Positions 1-7,597 of a stretch of DNA of 64,000 bases are shown piece by piece; position 1 is the stretch's first letter, and each line of letters opens with the position of its first letter. Made by a program: the position numbers and the translations under genes. This DNA comes from Pseudarthrobacter sp. Fe7. GTDB taxonomy: Bacteria; Actinomycetota; Actinomycetes; Actinomycetales; Micrococcaceae. The stretch covers positions 1,984,001-2,048,000 of the forward strand of contig CP099977.1 of assembly GCA_024372495.1 (NCBI GenBank), read 5' to 3'. Below the pieces are notes generated by a model. That model was given only the letters and a program-made list of their open reading frames with translations, did not search any database and was not told the DNA's origin.

Positions 1-110
1 GGGAGGTCCTCCCGAGCAAGGCCGCGGAAGACGACGCCCGCAGCTGGGGCGACCGGGAAGACGACCACGACACCTGGCTGAAGGAACAGAAGCCGCCGCA
101 CTGGGGCTGA
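1..110 (+). CDS. C-terminal end of an unidentified protein (partial)
   Basis: Only the last 35 codons are inside the window, read in the frame starting at base 3 and ending at TGA 108-110. The tail is very hydrophilic and acidic, rich in Asp, Glu, Lys and Trp, and ends in K-P-P-H-W-G. There is no domain to recognise in this fragment. It converges with the minus-strand SAF-domain gene, whose stop codon lies 12 bases downstream. The reading frame is plausible from codon usage, but the identity cannot be assigned from this piece. Confidence 0.5.
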   Translation, partial: EVLPSKAAEDDARSWGDREDDHDTWLKEQKPPHWG

Positions 111-122
111 TCGCCACAAAGC

Positions 123-852
123 CTAAGGCGGGCTCACCAGGACGAAAAAGAGCCGGCCCTGGGTGGAAGCTCCGGCCAGGCGTTCTGATTGTTCTGCGGT
201 GGCCGCCACCACGATCAACCCGTCTGTCTCCGCGGTGCCCAGCCATTGCCCGCTCTGGCCGCCCTTGTTCGAAGTCCACAGAACGGGTACGGCGGACGCC
301 AGTACCTCGGAGGGTCCCTTCTGGTCGAACCCGTTGGCTGAAGTGAGCACCACATTGACCAACTGGCCGGGGAGACCAGGCTGGATGGACGAGGCATCCG
401 CCATACGCAGGGGAACCGCGGCTGAACCGGGCGGCGTACCTGCCAGGAGCCCAGGGCCTACCAGGCGGGCATCGGATAGGAGTTGGCCCTTGCGCATAGG
501 CGCGGCCAGGCTGCTTGCCCTTGGCGGCGGCGTCATCCTGGAGGAATCCACTTGCGACCATGCCCGGCGGCACCTGGACCGGCGCCACGTCCGCTTCGGT
601 CAGTGCTGTCCCCGCGGGCAGGTCGCGGGCGGCGGCCAGCGCAGTGGTTGTGATGAGTGGGGCGGGAGTGAGCTGCTGGACGGTGATGGCGGCGGCTGCG
701 GACAGCAGCAGTGCAGCGGCAAGCCTGCGGTTGCGGTTCAGCCAGGCGGCGAGCCGGGCTGCAGGTGAACGCTTCCTGGGGCTGCGGCCGACGACGCTGG
801 TGTTCGCGGGATACCTGAGGCCGGTGCGGCCCCGGCGGGGAAGTATGGGCAT
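123..852 (-). CDS. SAF-domain membrane-anchored protein (CpaB/RcpC-like), one apparent frameshift
   Basis: The reconstructed protein is 242 aa: a basic N-terminus, one membrane segment at about residues 43-60, then a SAF-type domain beginning near residue 75 (A-A-R-D-L-P-A-G-T-A-L-T). SAF domains occur in CpaB/RcpC proteins of Flp/Tad pilus assembly and in antifreeze-like proteins, so a cell-surface role is likely, but no pilus genes are nearby. The reading frame breaks at 507-513, where the expected CAGCTG on the plus strand reads CAGGCTG. Removing the extra base joins the halves (K-G-K-Q-L-A-A-P-M) and gives 243 codons. Start ATG at 852. Domain call is fairly sure; role is inference. Confidence 0.75.
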
Positions 853-915
853 GCGCCCACGCTAACTGTGGGCCTACTCAACCGGAAGCCGGAACGGCGG
901 CCATGTGGACAAAAG

Positions 916-941
916 CGGCCGGCGCTGGAATGCGCCGGCCG
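916..941 (-). terminator. Rho-independent terminator of the FmdB gene
   Basis: A perfect 10-bp GC-rich stem (CGGCCGGCGC / GCGCCGGCCG) with a 6-nt loop. On the minus strand it is followed by CTTTTGT, a short T tract. It lies 26 bases after the stop codon of the FmdB-family gene, which reads in that direction. Confidence 0.75.
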
Positions 942-966
942 CCGGCGAGAAGACTGTGGTGCTGCT

Positions 967-1239
967 TTAGCTCGCGGCAGCTGCCGGCGTTGAAGCGGCA
1001 GGGGCGGCAGCGGGTGCAGCCGGAGCCGCGGCAGGTGCAGGGGAGACCGAGCCGCCCTTGGAGTCGCGGGAGTCCGTGCGGTAGAAACCCGAGCCCTTGA
1101 AGACGACGCCGACGCTGTTGAACTTCTTGCGCAACGTGCCCCCGCATTCAGGGCAGGACGTCAGGCTGCTGTCCGAGAACGACTGGACGATGTCGAAGGC
1201 GTGGCCGCAATCCTTGCAGGCGTAAGCATATGTTGGCAC
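967..1239 (-). CDS. FmdB family zinc-ribbon protein
   Basis: A 90-aa protein with the FmdB/CxxC_CxxC_SSSS zinc ribbon: C8-x2-C11 and C29-x2-C32 form the metal site, preceded by the typical M-P-T-Y-A-Y start. The conserved V-G-V-V-F-K-G-S-G-F-Y segment follows. The last 25 residues are a low-complexity Ala/Pro tail. Homologues such as mycobacterial Rv0991c sit next to the 5-formyl-THF cyclo-ligase gene, as here; Rv0991c has been described as a redox-responsive chaperone, so a similar role is possible. It is followed by a clear terminator. Family assignment is firm; function is by homology. Confidence 0.9.
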   Translation of the reverse strand: MPTYAYACKDCGHAFDIVQSFSDSSLTSCPECGGTLRKKFNSVGVVFKGSGFYRTDSRDSKGGSVSPAPAAAPAAPAAAPAASTPAAAAS

Positions 1240-1350
1240 TGGTGCTCCTCCTCTTGGGCAAACGAGAGGTCCCGTGCTGCCGCGTGGTAATCCGTTAGCA
1301 GTCGCAGGGCCTGAGTGCTAATTCTATCACTGCGCCCGGCGGGCCCGGGC

Positions 1351-1971
1351 TCAGGCGCCGCCCGCCAGGGGCCGGTACCCGGACGGAGTAAGCACCCCGG
1401 GGACCGGCCGGTCGAATTCCTCTGCGGGAATCCGGCCGGCGGGAAGCAATTCGTCATCGTAGATAACGGCAGCGAGCGGGACTTGCTTCCCGGCCGTGGC
1501 GAGGTGTCCCAGGAATTTGTCGTAGTAACCTCCACCCTGGCCAATCCTGTTTCCGGCAAGGTCCACGGCCGTGGCCGGAATGAACAACACTGCCGCATCG
1601 CTGGCCGTTTCGGCGCCGTGCCGGAGCCCCACTGGTTCCAGGATGGGTGCATATTTGCTGCGCTCAAAGTCTGTTTCCGGCGTCCAGAACACCCAACTCA
1701 ACTCCCTGCCGGGTTCGCACACCGGAAGCAGGACTTTGTGCCCGCTGGCGTGCAGGGCAGTCATCAACGGCAGGGTTGGCGGTTCCTGCCCCACGCCCAG
1801 GTACACGCACGCAATGCTGGGCTGGCCGCCCGTCACCGTTCCGGCCCAGGCTTCCCCGTGCACAGCCAGGGCGCCCCCTGCCGCGTCCAGTTGCTCCGGT
1901 GTCAGCCCGGCGCGCCGGCGCCGGTGGGCGGCCCGGATGTCGTCCTTGACCGCGTTCGTCTCCTGCCGCAT
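1351..1971 (-). CDS. 5-formyltetrahydrofolate cyclo-ligase
   Basis: A 206-aa cytoplasmic enzyme of usual family length that converts 5-formyl-THF plus ATP to 5,10-methenyl-THF. The N-terminal basic helix (R-A-A-H-R-R-R-R-A-G-L) and the C-terminal substrate/phosphate loop G-Q-G-G-G-Y-Y-D-K-F are both present. ATG start at 1971. It is divergent from galU, with 104 bases between the starts, and lies upstream of the FmdB gene in the same direction, an order shared with the mycobacterial Rv0991-Rv0993 region. Nothing odd in the frame. Confidence 0.92.
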   Translation of the reverse strand: MRQETNAVKDDIRAAHRRRRAGLTPEQLDAAGGALAVHGEAWAGTVTGGQPSIACVYLGVGQEPPTLPLMTALHASGHKVLLPVCEPGRELSWVFWTPETDFERSKYAPILEPVGLRHGAETASDAAVLFIPATAVDLAGNRIGQGGGYYDKFLGHLATAGKQVPLAAVIYDDELLPAGRIPAEEFDRPVPGVLTPSGYRPLAGGA

Positions 1972-2063
1972 GGTGTCCTTTCCTGCGTTGCCGGCACTCC
2001 CCGGCTTCTGGCCGGATGTCGGTCTGCCGTGCCGATGGTTACTGAAATGCTTGACGCTGACGG

Positions 2064-2069
2064 TAGATT
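2064..2069 (+). promoter_or_regulatory. Putative -10 box of galU (leaderless mRNA)
   Basis: TAGATT lies exactly 6 nt before the GTG start of galU, so transcription would begin at or next to the start codon. There is no Shine-Dalgarno sequence that could serve this start. The -35 region is weak, as is common in actinobacteria. Inferred from sequence only. Confidence 0.5.
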
Positions 2070-2075
2070 AGTCCG

Positions 2076-2981
2076 GTGAATACCAGTAACCCACGAGTCC
2101 GCAAAGCCGTCATTCCCGCCGCGGGCCTGGGCACCAGGTTCCTGCCCGCCACCAAGGCGATGCCCAAGGAAATGCTTCCTGTCGTGGATAAGCCTGCCAT
2201 CCAGTATGTGGTGGAGGAAGCCGTCCACGTGGGCCTCAATGACGTGTTGATGATCACGGGCCGCAACAAACGCGCCCTGGAAGACCACTTCGACCGGGTG
2301 CCCTCCCTTGAATCGACCCTGGAGGGCAAGGGGGACACGGAAAAGCTTGCGTCCATCCAGGCGGCCAGCCAACTGGGCGACATCCACTACGTCCGGCAGG
2401 GCGATCCCCACGGCCTGGGGCACGCAGTCCTGCGGGCAAAACAGCATGTGGGCGATGAGGCCTTCGCTGTCCTGCTGGGCGATGACCTGATTGATGCACG
2501 CGACGAACTGCTCAGCATCATGATCGATGTTCAGGCGAAAACGGGAGGGTCCGTCGTCGCGCTCATCGAGGTGGAACCGTCGCAGATCAGCGCCTACGGC
2601 TGCGCCGACATCGAGGAGATCGACGGAGAAGATTACGTCCGGGTCAACCGGCTCGTGGAGAAGCCCTCACCCGAGGAAGCGCCGTCCAACCTGGCGCTGA
2701 TCGGACGCTATGTCCTGCATCCTGCCGTGTTCGGCGTGCTGGAGCACACTGAGCCGGGCCGCGGCGGCGAAATCCAGCTGACGGATGCCCTCCAGGAACT
2801 TGCGTCCGGTGATGGCGAAGGGTACGGCGTCTACGGCGTGGTATTCCGTGGCCGCCGCTATGACACCGGAGACAAGCTGAGCTACCTCAAGGCCTGCGTC
2901 CAGGCGGCCGTCGACAGCGAAGACCTGGGTCCGGGCCTGCGGGCATGGCTGCCCGGCTTCGCCGCCGGCCTTTCCCGGTAA
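2076..2981 (+). CDS. galU: UTP-glucose-1-phosphate uridylyltransferase
   Basis: A 301-aa nucleotidyltransferase that makes UDP-glucose from UTP and glucose-1-phosphate, the precursor for polysaccharides and, with GalE (46805-47818), UDP-galactose. The N-terminal signature G-L-G-T-R-F-L-P-A-T-K-A-M-P-K-E is at about residues 17-32, followed by V-D-K-P-A-I-Q-Y. The V-E-K-P-S-P-E-E-A-P-S-N and G-E-I-Q-L-T-D-A motifs are typical of GalU. GTG start chosen because the -10 box TAGATT sits 6 nt upstream. The GNAT gene follows after only 4 bases, so the two are probably cotranscribed. Confidence 0.93.
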   Translation: MNTSNPRVRKAVIPAAGLGTRFLPATKAMPKEMLPVVDKPAIQYVVEEAVHVGLNDVLMITGRNKRALEDHFDRVPSLESTLEGKGDTEKLASIQAASQLGDIHYVRQGDPHGLGHAVLRAKQHVGDEAFAVLLGDDLIDARDELLSIMIDVQAKTGGSVVALIEVEPSQISAYGCADIEEIDGEDYVRVNRLVEKPSPEEAPSNLALIGRYVLHPAVFGVLEHTEPGRGGEIQLTDALQELASGDGEGYGVYGVVFRGRRYDTGDKLSYLKACVQAAVDSEDLGPGLRAWLPGFAAGLSR

Positions 2982-2985
2982 CCCC

Positions 2986-3606
2986 GTGCGCACAGGTCCC
3001 ATCTGGCCGGTCACCCTTGAGTGCGGCGACCTGGTCCTGCGGCCCATCCGGTACCGCGACAAGAAAGAGTGGACCGAGGTGCGGTCGCGCAACAGCGAGT
3101 GGCTGGCGCCGTGGGAGGCGTCCAACCCGGACCCCGCCGGCGGACTTCCCGACTACCGGCACATGGTCCGCTCGCTCAACATCCAGGCGGCGCAGGCCAC
3201 CGCGCTGCCGTTCCTCATCACGGAGTGGAGGCCGGGCCTCAGGAACCCTGCCATCGTGGGCCAGCTGACGGTGTCCTCAATTGTCTGGGGGTCCGCCATG
3301 ATGGCCACCCTGGGTTACTGGGTGGACCAATCCCGGGCGGGCCAGGGGATTGCCCCCACCTCCGTGGCGCTGGTAACGGACCACTGCTTCCGGGCCCTCG
3401 GCCTGCACCGGATGGAAATCAACATCCGGCCGGAGAACGGACCCAGCCTGCGGGTGGTGGAAAAGCTGGGCTTCCGGGACGAGGGCTACCGGCCCCGCTT
3501 CCTCCACATCAACGGCAAATGGGCCGACCACCGTTCGTTCGCCCTCACCTCGGAAGAGGTGCCCGAAGGCCTGTTGGGCCCATGGCTGGCGCAGCGCCGG
3601 TCATAA
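2986..3606 (+). CDS. GNAT acetyltransferase, RimJ/RimL type
   Basis: A 206-aa GNAT protein. The acetyl-CoA binding region falls around W-V-D-Q-S-R-A-G-Q-G-I-A (residues 110-121), and the R-V-V-E-K-L-G-F-R-D-E-G motif near residues 158-169 is typical of the RimJ/RimL subgroup that acetylates N-terminal amines of ribosomal and other proteins. The GTG start is 4 bases after the galU stop, indicating an operon. It corresponds by position to the mycobacterial Rv0995 (rimJ). The true substrate is unknown. Confidence 0.85.
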   Translation: MRTGPIWPVTLECGDLVLRPIRYRDKKEWTEVRSRNSEWLAPWEASNPDPAGGLPDYRHMVRSLNIQAAQATALPFLITEWRPGLRNPAIVGQLTVSSIVWGSAMMATLGYWVDQSRAGQGIAPTSVALVTDHCFRALGLHRMEINIRPENGPSLRVVEKLGFRDEGYRPRFLHINGKWADHRSFALTSEEVPEGLLGPWLAQRRS

Positions 3607-3687
3607 ATCCAACCGTTTGCCGGCGGGGACACGACACACCGCAGCTAATGCGGCCTGAGCAGGCATGATGCTCATACGGTTTTGAGT

Positions 3688-4614
3688 GTGGACTTCCCCC
3701 TTAGCAGCTCAGTGATCCTTGTGGTTGCCGTCGCGCTCTGGATTGTATGGGTTGCCCCTTACGTCCTCCGGAACCGCAGGCACCAGTTCCAGCCCGCCGG
3801 CGACTTCCTAGCAGACGCACCCGCGGAGGAGAGGCCGGACCCGCGGGCCGGCCTGGTCCTCAACGCCGCCGCCCAGCAGGAGAAAGCTATGGAACCCAGG
3901 AAGAGTGCTGCCGGCACTTCAAGCACCCCACCTGCGGCGCCGTTCCGCATTCGCTACGGCCGGACCGCCCTGGCCCTTGTGGGGCTGCTGGCCCTGGTCA
4001 CGGCCTTCATTTCGGGTGCGCTGCTGGCCTTCGGCCTGGGATCACCCGCCCTCCCGGTCGTCTGCATAATGCTGGCCGTAGGGTCAGTGGCCCTGCTCCG
4101 GTGGCTGGCTGTCCGCGACCGCAAGGCCAAAGTGGACGCCGCTTTCCGCTCCGCCATGAGTGCGCCGGCACGCCGCCCGGAGGCGGCCGAAGCCAGTCCT
4201 TCGAAGCCCGTGGCATCCCCTGCGCGGCGGGATAGCCCACTTTTCGATGCCGAGGCGGGCGAACCGAAGGTCAAGCCGCTGACCGCCGTTGAGCTCCGCG
4301 AAGCAGCCCTCGCCGTCGCCCTCGCTGCCGGCGATACCAGCGCCGTCGCACCTGCACCAGCCATGCCCGCCAACACTCCCTGGGAGCCAGTGGAGGTCCC
4401 CAAGCCTGTCTATGTGGAGGCTCCGAAGGCAGAACGTCCCGAGCCGCAGCCGCTTGAGCTTCCGGAAGCACCCAAAGCGGTTGGCAAGCCCTCGCTGAAG
4501 CAAGGCGCTGCCGCGGTGCCGTCGGCAGAAGCGGCAGCGGAGGCGCAGCAGCTCTCCAAGGCACAAAGCGCCCTCAGCAACCTCGACGACGTCCTCCAGC
4601 GCCGCCGCGCATAG
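3688..4614 (+). CDS. GlpR/SepX-like membrane protein (actinobacterial cell-division family)
   Basis: A roughly 308-aa membrane protein with an N-terminal transmembrane segment (residues about 6-26), a cytoplasmic linker, two further membrane segments around residues 92-145, and a long Ala/Pro/Glu-rich cytoplasmic tail. This arrangement and the position after galU and the rimJ-like gene match mycobacterial Rv0996, named GlpR, and Streptomyces SepX, which act in cell division. GlpR partners with the MoeA-like protein Glp, which is not encoded here. Start GTG 3688 is preferred (possible -10 TACGGT 7 nt upstream); TTG 3682 is an in-frame alternative. Assignment is by architecture and synteny, not catalytic motifs. 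Confidence 0.65.
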   Translation: MDFPLSSSVILVVAVALWIVWVAPYVLRNRRHQFQPAGDFLADAPAEERPDPRAGLVLNAAAQQEKAMEPRKSAAGTSSTPPAAPFRIRYGRTALALVGLLALVTAFISGALLAFGLGSPALPVVCIMLAVGSVALLRWLAVRDRKAKVDAAFRSAMSAPARRPEAAEASPSKPVASPARRDSPLFDAEAGEPKVKPLTAVELREAALAVALAAGDTSAVAPAPAMPANTPWEPVEVPKPVYVEAPKAERPEPQPLELPEAPKAVGKPSLKQGAAAVPSAEAAAEAQQLSKAQSALSNLDDVLQRRRA

Positions 4615-4744
4615 AGTTCAGGCTGCATCCCACCCCACTTCCCATGCCCACCGCGCGTCAATTGGCGTTGGGCCGGGAAAATTTGTAGCCTAGGGACACC
4701 GGTTCCGCACCGGCGGGCAGTCCCCGCAGGTTGAGGATACTTCC

Positions 4745-4820
4745 GGGGCTATAGCTCAGTTGGTAGAGCGCTTCGTTCGCATCGAAGAGGTCAGGAGTTC
4801 GAATCTCCTTAGCTCCACCA
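4745..4820 (+). tRNA. tRNA-Ala (anticodon CGC)
   Basis: A 76-nt cloverleaf: acceptor stem GGGGCTA/TAGCTCC with the G3-U70 wobble pair that identifies tRNA-Ala, D-arm TAGCTCAGTTGGTAGAGC, anticodon stem CTTCG/CGAAG with loop TTCGCAT (anticodon CGC), and T-arm with GTTCGAATC. The discriminator base is A and the CCA end is encoded at 4818-4820. Confidence 0.95.
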
Positions 4821-4873
4821 AAGCCGGCCGCGAAACGCTGGCAAATGCCCCATCCTTTCCACCCTGGCAGGCC

Positions 4874-4879
4874 TAGAGT
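4874..4879 (+). promoter_or_regulatory. Putative -10 box for the 50-aa membrane protein
   Basis: TAGAGT followed by 6 nt and then the ATG at 4886. The spacing matches the other leaderless-type starts in this window. Confidence 0.4.
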
Positions 4880-4885
4880 GGGCCC

Positions 4886-5038
4886 ATGGGAATCATCATC
4901 GGACTTCTGGTCATCTGGCTCATCCTCTCCATCGTTGGTTTCGTCGTTAAGGGCCTTCTCTGGCTCGCCATCATCGGCCTGGTCCTGTTTGTCGCCACGG
5001 GCGTCTGGGGCTGGCTGAAGCGCAAAACCAACGCCTGA
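4886..5038 (+). CDS. Small hydrophobic protein (50 aa)
   Basis: A 50-aa open frame, nearly all of it hydrophobic: two adjacent membrane-spanning stretches (residues about 2-20 and 24-44) separated by a single Lys-Gly turn, ending in a basic tail W-L-K-R-K-T-N-A. It starts at ATG 4886 directly after a -10-like box and is followed 9 bases later by a strong terminator, so it is a self-contained single-gene unit. Short hydrophobic proteins of this type are common in Micrococcaceae but have no known function. Confidence 0.7.
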   Translation: MGIIIGLLVIWLILSIVGFVVKGLLWLAIIGLVLFVATGVWGWLKRKTNA

Positions 5039-5046
5039 CGGCAACA

Positions 5047-5082
5047 CGCTTGCCGGACCGATCGTGACGGGTCCGGCAAGCG
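5047..5082 (+). terminator. Rho-independent terminator after the small membrane protein
   Basis: A perfect 13-bp stem (CGCTTGCCGGACC / GGTCCGGCAAGCG) with a 10-nt loop. No long T run follows, as is usual in high-GC actinobacteria. Confidence 0.75.
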
Positions 5083-5142
5083 TAAATTCCTGACTGCCAA
5101 AGGACCCTAGCCCTCCAGCAGCAACGGCGCAACGCTGTCTCC

Positions 5143-5904
5143 ATGAGCTTCCCGAAGCCGGTCGCCGGTCCTGCCCCGTTGGTTCCGCCGGGCGGCCGCA
5201 ACACCGCAGCCAACCGCGCCCTTCACCCTGACCGACCCTGGATCCGTGCGGTCCGGATCCTGGTCGGGCTTTTCGTGCTCGCAGCCCTTGTCCAAAAGAC
5301 GGTTGACGCCACCCTCCCCGGCAGCGATGTGGATGTTCCCCAGCTGTTCTCGGAGTTCACCGTGCAGGGAAACCTTGTCTTGGCGCTCGTTCTGATTGTT
5401 TCCGGTGTCCTGCGGCGAAGCCGGCTGCCGCTGTGGTGGGACCATTTCTTCGGCGCGCTGGTCCTGTACCTGGTGATGACGGGGATTATCTATGTGGTCC
5501 TGGTGGCTCCACCCGGAGAGCCGTGGTGGAGCTGGGATCTGTATTGGCCCCAAATGGCCCACCACCGCCTGGCGCCGCTCGTGACGGCACTCGACTGGCT
5601 GCTGATCACAAGGACGGTCCGCGGCACGTGGTGGCGCCCCGTTGCCTGGCTGGCCTACCCGGTGGCGTTCCTCGCGTTCTCATGGGTCCGCGGAGGGCTC
5701 GACGGGTGGTACGTATACGACTTTCTCGATCCAACGCTCGACGGCGGGTGGGTCAGGGTGTTTGTTGCCACCGCGCAGGTTCTGGCCGCGTTCCTGGTTG
5801 TCTCGGTCCTGGTCCATGCGGCGGGCAACGCACGGGTTGCGCTGGCCGCCGGGCGTCTGCCGGGGCGGGAACGCGTTGCGGGCACCACGGGCCTGGCCGC
5901 CTGA
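5143..5904 (+). CDS. Pr6Pr family membrane protein
   Basis: A 253-aa integral membrane protein with about six or seven transmembrane segments. It has the features of the bacterial Pr6Pr (FAR-17a/AIG1-like) family: the F-T-V-Q-G-N-L segment (S-x-F-T-x-Q-S/G-N), H-H-R-L-A-P-L-V-T-A-L-D-W in the middle, and Y-x-Y-D-F-L-D near the C-terminus. The conserved His and Thr/Asn residues resemble those of membrane serine hydrolases of the eukaryotic AIG1/ADTRP family, but no bacterial substrate is known. Single gene, convergent with corA. Family firm, function open. Confidence 0.8.
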   Translation: MSFPKPVAGPAPLVPPGGRNTAANRALHPDRPWIRAVRILVGLFVLAALVQKTVDATLPGSDVDVPQLFSEFTVQGNLVLALVLIVSGVLRRSRLPLWWDHFFGALVLYLVMTGIIYVVLVAPPGEPWWSWDLYWPQMAHHRLAPLVTALDWLLITRTVRGTWWRPVAWLAYPVAFLAFSWVRGGLDGWYVYDFLDPTLDGGWVRVFVATAQVLAAFLVVSVLVHAAGNARVALAAGRLPGRERVAGTTGLAA

Positions 5905-5942
5905 GAGGCCGGGTTGAGGGGCAAGGGAATGGACCGCCGCGC

Positions 5943-6938
5943 CTAGATCCAGCCCTTTTTCTTGAAAATCCCGTACATGATGCCCCCGGCGGCGACCATG
6001 AGGACCAGCGCGTAGGGATAACCGAGGGGCCAGTGGAGCTCGGGCATGTTGTCGAAGTTCATTCCGTAGATCCCCGCCACGAAGGAAGGCGCGAACAGGA
6101 TCGCTGCCCAGGACGAGATCTTCTTGACCTGTTCGTTCTGCTCCGCGCTGGCCTCGTTCTGCCGGTTGGCGGTCAGCGTTCCGTCCAGGGTCAGGGCGTT
6201 CTGCAACAGGTCCCGGAACGAGTCTGCCCGGGAAATCACCCGCTCAACGTGGTCCTCCACATCGCGCAGGCTGTGTCGCAGTTCGGTTTCCACCTGGTAC
6301 TTCTCGAAGCCCCCTTCAGCTGGTCCAGCATGTCCGGCAGGGGGTGGATGGCCCGCTGGAACTGGATGACTTCCCGGGCCAGGCTCGTAGATCCGGCGGG
6401 AGACGGAGGAGTCGCCGCTGAACAGCTGGTCCTCGATTTCGTCAATATCGTTCTCGAGCCCTGCCACCACTGGTGCGTAGTCATCCACCACCCGGTCCAG
6501 TAGGGCGTACAGCACGGCTTCGGGCCCGTGCTGGAGAAGGTCCGGCCGTGCCTCCAGCCGCTGCCGGACCCGGGCCACGCCGGCCGTTTCGGCGTGGCGT
6601 ACGGTCACGACGAAGTTCTTACCGGTGAAGACGTGGAGCTCACCGAACTCCACGGTCTCGTCCACATCCATGTACCGGGCCGGCCGCAGGACGGTGAACA
6701 GGTTGTCGTCGTAACGCTCAAGCTTGGGCCTCTGATGGGCCGAGACGGCATCTTCCACGGCGAGGGCGTGAAGCCCGAACTCGTTGGCGACGGCGGTCAT
6801 TTCCTCCGCCGTGGGCCGGTAGAGTCCGATCCATGCCATGCCGCCGTGCCGGGCCAGCGTCTCAAAGGTCTGCTCAAGGCTCTCGGGCTCGGCGTGGCGT
6901 TCGCCGTTGACGTAGACGGCGTTATCGATGATGGTCAT
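5943..6938 (-). CDS. corA: CorA-type magnesium/cobalt channel, two compensating indels
   Basis: A 331-aa CorA protein: large cytoplasmic N-terminal domain, then two C-terminal membrane helices with the channel signature Y-G-M-N-F between them. Around residues 185-215 the reading frame leaves the family sequence and returns. An extra base at 6380-6386 (GAGCTG on the coding strand read as GAGCCTG) shifts the frame, and a missing base in the C run at 6310-6314 restores it. The correct stretch reads Y-E-L-A-R-E-V-I-Q-F-Q and D-M-L-D-Q-L-K-G-G-F. The start codon follows the stop of the Lrp-type gene without a gap, suggesting one transcript. Confidence 0.9.
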   Translation of the reverse strand: MTIIDNAVYVNGERHAEPESLEQTFETLARHGGMAWIGLYRPTAEEMTAVANEFGLHALAVEDAVSAHQRPKLERYDDNLFTVLRPARYMDVDETVEFGELHVFTGKNFVVTVRHAETAGVARVRQRLEARPDLLQHGPEAVLYALLDRVVDDYAPVVAGLENDIDEIEDQLFSGDSSVSRRIYEPGPGSHPVPAGHPPPAGHAGPAEGGFEKYQVETELRHSLRDVEDHVERVISRADSFRDLLQNALTLDGTLTANRQNEASAEQNEQVKKISSWAAILFAPSFVAGIYGMNFDNMPELHWPLGYPYALVLMVAAGGIMYGIFKKKGWI

Positions 6939-7437
6939 TCAGGAAATCCTAGCCGGGGCTGTGGCGTTGCTGAGACCGCTGATGAGCGGCTCGGTCCGGT
7001 AGGGGATGTGGGTATGCAGGGCCAGGACGGTCTCTGTCCGGATGACTCCCTTGATCCGCAGGACCTGCCGCAGGGACGACTGGAGGTTGTGGGTGTCGGT
7101 GGCAACCACGCGGCACCAGACATCCCCCGGCCGGAGATTTCATGGACTTCCAGGACCTGCGGGATGAGCCGCAGCGCCGCCACGACGCCGTCGAGCCCCG
7201 GTGGGAGACCTCGATGGTCACGAACGCCACCACGTCATAGCCCACTGCCTCCAGGTCGACTTCACGGCCGCCCGGGCGCAGAACCCCGGCGCGGAGCAGG
7301 CGGCGCACCCGCGACTGCGCCGTGTTGCGGGCGATGCCCAGGGATTCGCCGAGTTCACCGATCTGGATCCGGGGATCCCTGATAAGGGCCAGGAGGATTT
7401 TCAGGTCTGTGGGGTCCAACTTGTTCAAGATCGTCAC
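6939..7437 (-). CDS. Lrp/AsnC family regulator, two apparent one-base deletions
   Basis: The reconstructed protein is 166 aa: N-terminal Lrp-type helix-turn-helix (residues about 8-60, L-D-P-T-D-L-K-I-L-L-A-L and S-L-G-I-A-R-N-T-A-Q-S-R-V) and a C-terminal RAM ligand-binding domain. Frames change at the CCCC run 7196-7199 and the CCCCC run 7124-7128; adding one base to each restores G-L-D-G-V-V and G-D-V-W-C-R-V-V-A-T and runs to TGA 6939-6941, abutting corA. Such regulators sense amino acids or other small effectors. It is divergent from the MFS gene at 7598 across a 160-bp gap, so it may control that gene as well as corA. Confidence 0.8.
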
Positions 7438-7597
7438 TCTCCATCACGCAGGGATCCATAAGTTGATGATTTTGCTCAATTATCCCCTCCATATTGGATG
7501 CATCGGGCAGCGTTGCCGCACGCTTGAACCGACAGAGTTGTATCCGCGCCGGGCTCCCACAAGGACAACCCGCCGCGGCGATCCTTAAGGCGGCACA

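Noticed and set aside
163..768. Long plus-strand open frame opposite the SAF-domain gene
   Set aside because: It is the mirror of a well-supported minus-strand gene, its composition is Arg/Gly/Pro-rich, and it matches no family. Similar mirror frames occur opposite most genes in this high-GC sequence.
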